A stretch of 64,000 bases of DNA from DAIDJD01 sp035485275 (GTDB taxonomy: Bacteria; Oederibacteriota; JAJYGY01; DAIDJD01): contig DATHOE010000019.1 of assembly GCA_035485275.1 (NCBI GenBank), positions 1 to 64,000 on the forward strand, in the 5' to 3' direction. Each line of letters opens with the position of its first letter. Positions within the stretch are counted from its first letter, which is position 1. Position numbers and translations under genes: made by a program. Of the stretch, positions 62,291 through 64,000 are shown piece by piece. A model generated the notes under the pieces. The model searched no databases, was not told the DNA's origin, and saw only the letters and a program-made list of their open reading frames with translations.

Positions 62291-62839
62291 ATGAATTCCA
62301 TCCCCAGCATAGACCTGCATCCCGAAAAAATCCCCGGCGGCCCGCACGACGCGGTGCGGGCCTGCAGGGAATTTCTTGACAAGGCGCTGGCCGCGGGTCA
62401 CCGCCAGGTCCGCATCGTCACGGGACTGGGCATGCGGGGCGACGGGACGCCGCGCCTGCGCACCCGGATCGAGCAGGAGGTCCTGGGCGGCTTTTTCAGC
62501 CACATAGAGCACAGCGCCTATGAACAGGGCGGGGCCGTGATCCGGATCTGGCTCAAGGCCTCCAGCGCCAAGCCCAGCGCGGCCTGGAAACGCCAGCAGC
62601 GCCGCGACAGCGAACGCCTGGCCGTGGCCGACCGGGAGGAGCGCCTGATGGTGGCCGGGGACCGCCTGGAGGCCGCGGAGCAGGCCTTTGATGAGGGGGA
62701 CCTGCGCCGCTGTAGGCTCAAACTCAACCAGGTGGCGCGCGAATTCGGCTGGGAAGAGGCGCCGGCGGGCCTGGACGACGACCAGGCCCTGCGGCTTTTG
62801 GAGTCCCACTGGGCGCAACTGAAAGCCTTGGACGCATAG
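62291..62839 (+). CDS. Smr-domain protein
   Basis: A 182-residue protein. The N-terminal Smr domain (about 5-90) shows SIDLHPEKIPGGPHDAVRACREFLDKAL, then VRIVTGLGMRGDGTPRLRTRIEQEVL, which equals the usual DLHG and TGxGxxS..GxLR motifs, with Pro in place of the Gly after DLH. Many Smr domains are nucleases acting on branched DNA or on mRNA in ribosome rescue. The C-terminal part (about 95-182) is charged and helical (KRQQRRDSERLAVADREERL). It is divergent from dnaA. Confidence 0.82.
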   Translation: MNSIPSIDLHPEKIPGGPHDAVRACREFLDKALAAGHRQVRIVTGLGMRGDGTPRLRTRIEQEVLGGFFSHIEHSAYEQGGAVIRIWLKASSAKPSAAWKRQQRRDSERLAVADREERLMVAGDRLEAAEQAFDEGDLRRCRLKLNQVAREFGWEEAPAGLDDDQALRLLESHWAQLKALDA

Positions 62840-62844
62840 CTTCC

Positions 62845-62874
62845 TTGACGCTGGTCGCCCCGAAGTGCTACCTT
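62845..62874 (+). promoter_or_regulatory. Possible tRNA-Cys promoter
   Basis: TTGACG (62845-62850) is separated by 18 bases from TACCTT (62869-62874), about 40 bases before the tRNA. The -10 is weak. Confidence 0.45.
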
Positions 62875-62912
62875 TTTTATCCTTTGCCCGGCGTCCCCAG
62901 CCGGACAAGCCC

Positions 62913-62989
62913 GGTGACGTACCCAAGTGGTTCAAGGGGACGGTCTGCAAAACCGTTATTCATGGGTTCGAATCCCATCGTCACCTCCA
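62913..62989 (+). tRNA. tRNA-Cys (GCA)
   Basis: The acceptor stem GGTGACG pairs with CGTCACC, followed by discriminator T and an encoded CCA. The anticodon stem ACGGT/ACCGT frames loop CTGCAAA with anticodon GCA. The T arm ATGGG-TTCGAAT-CCCAT is perfect. The U discriminator is typical of cysteine tRNA. Confidence 0.96.
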
Positions 62990-63007
62990 ATTTGAACGTT
63001 CCGGTCG

Positions 63008-63040
63008 GGTTCAGGGGCGGTCTCGTGCCGCCCCTGAACC
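63008..63040 (+). other. Strong hairpin between tRNA-Cys and mdh
   Basis: A perfect 13-bp stem GGTTCAGGGGCGG/CCGCCCCTGAACC (63008-63020, 63028-63040) with a 7-base loop lies 24 bases before the mdh start. There is no T run after it, so it could be a tRNA 3' processing or stabilising element, or a structured mdh leader. Confidence 0.7.
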
Positions 63041-63064
63041 GCGTCTGAGCCCAGGAGCCTTCCC

Positions 63065-64000
63065 ATGCCCAAGATCACCGTCATCGGGGCCGGCAATGTC
63101 GGCGCCACCACCGCCCAGCGTCTGGCTGAAAAAGAGATGGGCGACGTCGTCCTCGTGGACATCGTCGAGGACATGCCCCAGGGCAAGGCCCTGGACCTCA
63201 TGCAGTCCGGGCCCGTCTATGGATACGACACCCTGATCACCGGCGCCAACGCCTACGAGCCCACCGCGGGCTCCGACGTGGTGGTCATCACCAGCGGCAT
63301 CCCCCGCAAGCCCGGCATGAGCCGCGACGACCTTTTGAAGACCAACGCGGGGATCGTCCAGAGCGTCACCAGCCAGGTCGCCAAGCACAGCCCCAACGCC
63401 ATCCTCATCGTGGTCAGCAACCCGCTGGACGCCATGACCTATGTGGCCCACAAGGTCAGCGGGTTCCCGGCCAACCGGGTCATCGGCATGGCCGGAGTGC
63501 TGGATTCCGCCCGTTTCAGGACCTTTTTGGCCCTGGAACTGGGGGTTTCCGTGGAGGACGTGCACGCCACGGTCCTGGGCGGACACGGCGACACCATGGT
63601 CCCGGTCCTGGCATGCTCCACGGTGGCGGGCATCCCGGTCGGCCAGCTCATCCCCAAGGAACGCCTGGACGCCATCGTGCAGCGCACCCGCGACGGCGGC
63701 GCCGAGATTGTGAAGCTGCTCAAGACCGGCTCCGCGTACTACGCCCCCTCGGCCAGCGCGGTCGAGATGGTGGAGAGCATCCTCAAGGACAGGAAACGCA
63801 TCCTGCCCTCGGCCGTCCTGGCGAACGGAGAATACGGCGTGAAGGGCCTCTTCGTGGGCCTGCCGGCCGTCCTGGGCTCCAAGGGCGTGGAGAAGATCAT
63901 CGAAATGAAGCTCACCGCGGACGAGCAGGCGGCCCTGGACAAGAGCGCCGCGGCGGTGAAGGAGCTGTGCGGGGTGGTCGATTCCTTGATGGGATGGTGA
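63065..64000 (+). CDS. mdh: Malate dehydrogenase
   Basis: A 311-residue NAD-dependent LDH/MDH-superfamily enzyme of the LDH-like MDH group, interconverting malate and oxaloacetate. It starts ITVIGAGNVGATTAQRLAEKEMGDVVLVDI. The loop SGIPRKPGMSRDDLL places Arg (not Gln) at the substrate-specificity position, favouring malate over lactate. VSNPLDAMTYVAHKVSGFP and the catalytic His in LGGHGDTMVP are present. GGAGCC lies before the ATG. The coding region ends exactly at the window edge with TGA. Confidence 0.95.
   Translation: MPKITVIGAGNVGATTAQRLAEKEMGDVVLVDIVEDMPQGKALDLMQSGPVYGYDTLITGANAYEPTAGSDVVVITSGIPRKPGMSRDDLLKTNAGIVQSVTSQVAKHSPNAILIVVSNPLDAMTYVAHKVSGFPANRVIGMAGVLDSARFRTFLALELGVSVEDVHATVLGGHGDTMVPVLACSTVAGIPVGQLIPKERLDAIVQRTRDGGAEIVKLLKTGSAYYAPSASAVEMVESILKDRKRILPSAVLANGEYGVKGLFVGLPAVLGSKGVEKIIEMKLTADEQAALDKSAAAVKELCGVVDSLMGW

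Overview
The window is 64 kb of high-GC bacterial chromosome from a Gram-negative (diderm) organism. The outer-membrane evidence is an LptE-type lipoprotein, a LolA-like periplasmic protein, a beta-barrel outer-membrane protein and an O-antigen-ligase-like protein. Long Ser/Thr/Pro surface proteins with 8-residue repeats, FlgD-like C-terminal domains and sorting-domain-like C-termini suggest an uncultured candidate-phylum lineage (FCPU426, Elusimicrobiota or FCB-like). That placement is a guess from protein style, not a phylogenetic result. Gene density is high, many starts overlap the preceding stop (ATGA/GTGA), and GTG and TTG starts are common.

Layout. 1-416: end of an rRNA operon (23S 3' end, 5S, terminator). 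549-1514: MDR-family oxidoreductase. 1645-9907 (minus): two secreted surface proteins, a 1739-residue repeat protein and an S53 (sedolisin) peptidase, separated by an AT-rich 670-bp spacer. 10105-11785: a YhcG/DUF1016-type protein lacking the usual catalytic motif, and a small XRE regulator behind a perfect 16-bp palindrome. 11792-18887: metG (minus), a DUF3293 gene, then a tightly overlapped run of yebC, nadK, recN and a membrane-bound HExxH peptidase. 19034: a tiny His-rich exported protein. 19471-25920: a five-gene export cassette (ABC ATPase, two FtsX-type permeases, LolA-like protein, outer-membrane barrel) behind a strong promoter. 26069-31492: two large secreted carbohydrate-active proteins (GH87-like mycodextranase and a four-fold CBM3-like array) sharing a striking mature N-terminus. 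31642-35354: two aldo/keto reductases and a GT-C-type membrane glycosyltransferase. 35534-38976: greA behind a promoter-plus-terminator leader, then pabB, pabC and a membrane protein. 39080-42951: leuS, lptE and a secreted protein. 43040: rpsT (minus). 43399-48357: a three-gene envelope cluster ending in an O-antigen-ligase-like protein. 48436-57096: amino-acid biosynthesis operon (hom, thrC, TPR protein, ApgM-family protein, lysC, small membrane protein, cimA, murI). 57103-59850: DUF366, RidA, a twin-ABC ATPase and a RibD-C/DHFR-like protein. 60353-64000: small secreted protein, dnaA (minus), Smr protein, tRNA-Cys and mdh.

How the genes fit together. The 48.4-57.1 kb operon carries aspartate to threonine and citramalate (threonine-independent isoleucine entry) functions. 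It has no recognisable thrB, and an ApgM-family protein sits where homoserine kinase would be expected. pabB and pabC supply p-aminobenzoate. The secreted proteins at 1.6-9.9 and 26-31.5 kb look like an extracellular polymer-degrading and adhesive set. The most unusual signals are the shared FPFWL N-terminus, the repeat architecture of the giant protein, the greA leader terminator, and the complementary loss of motifs in the twin ABC protein.
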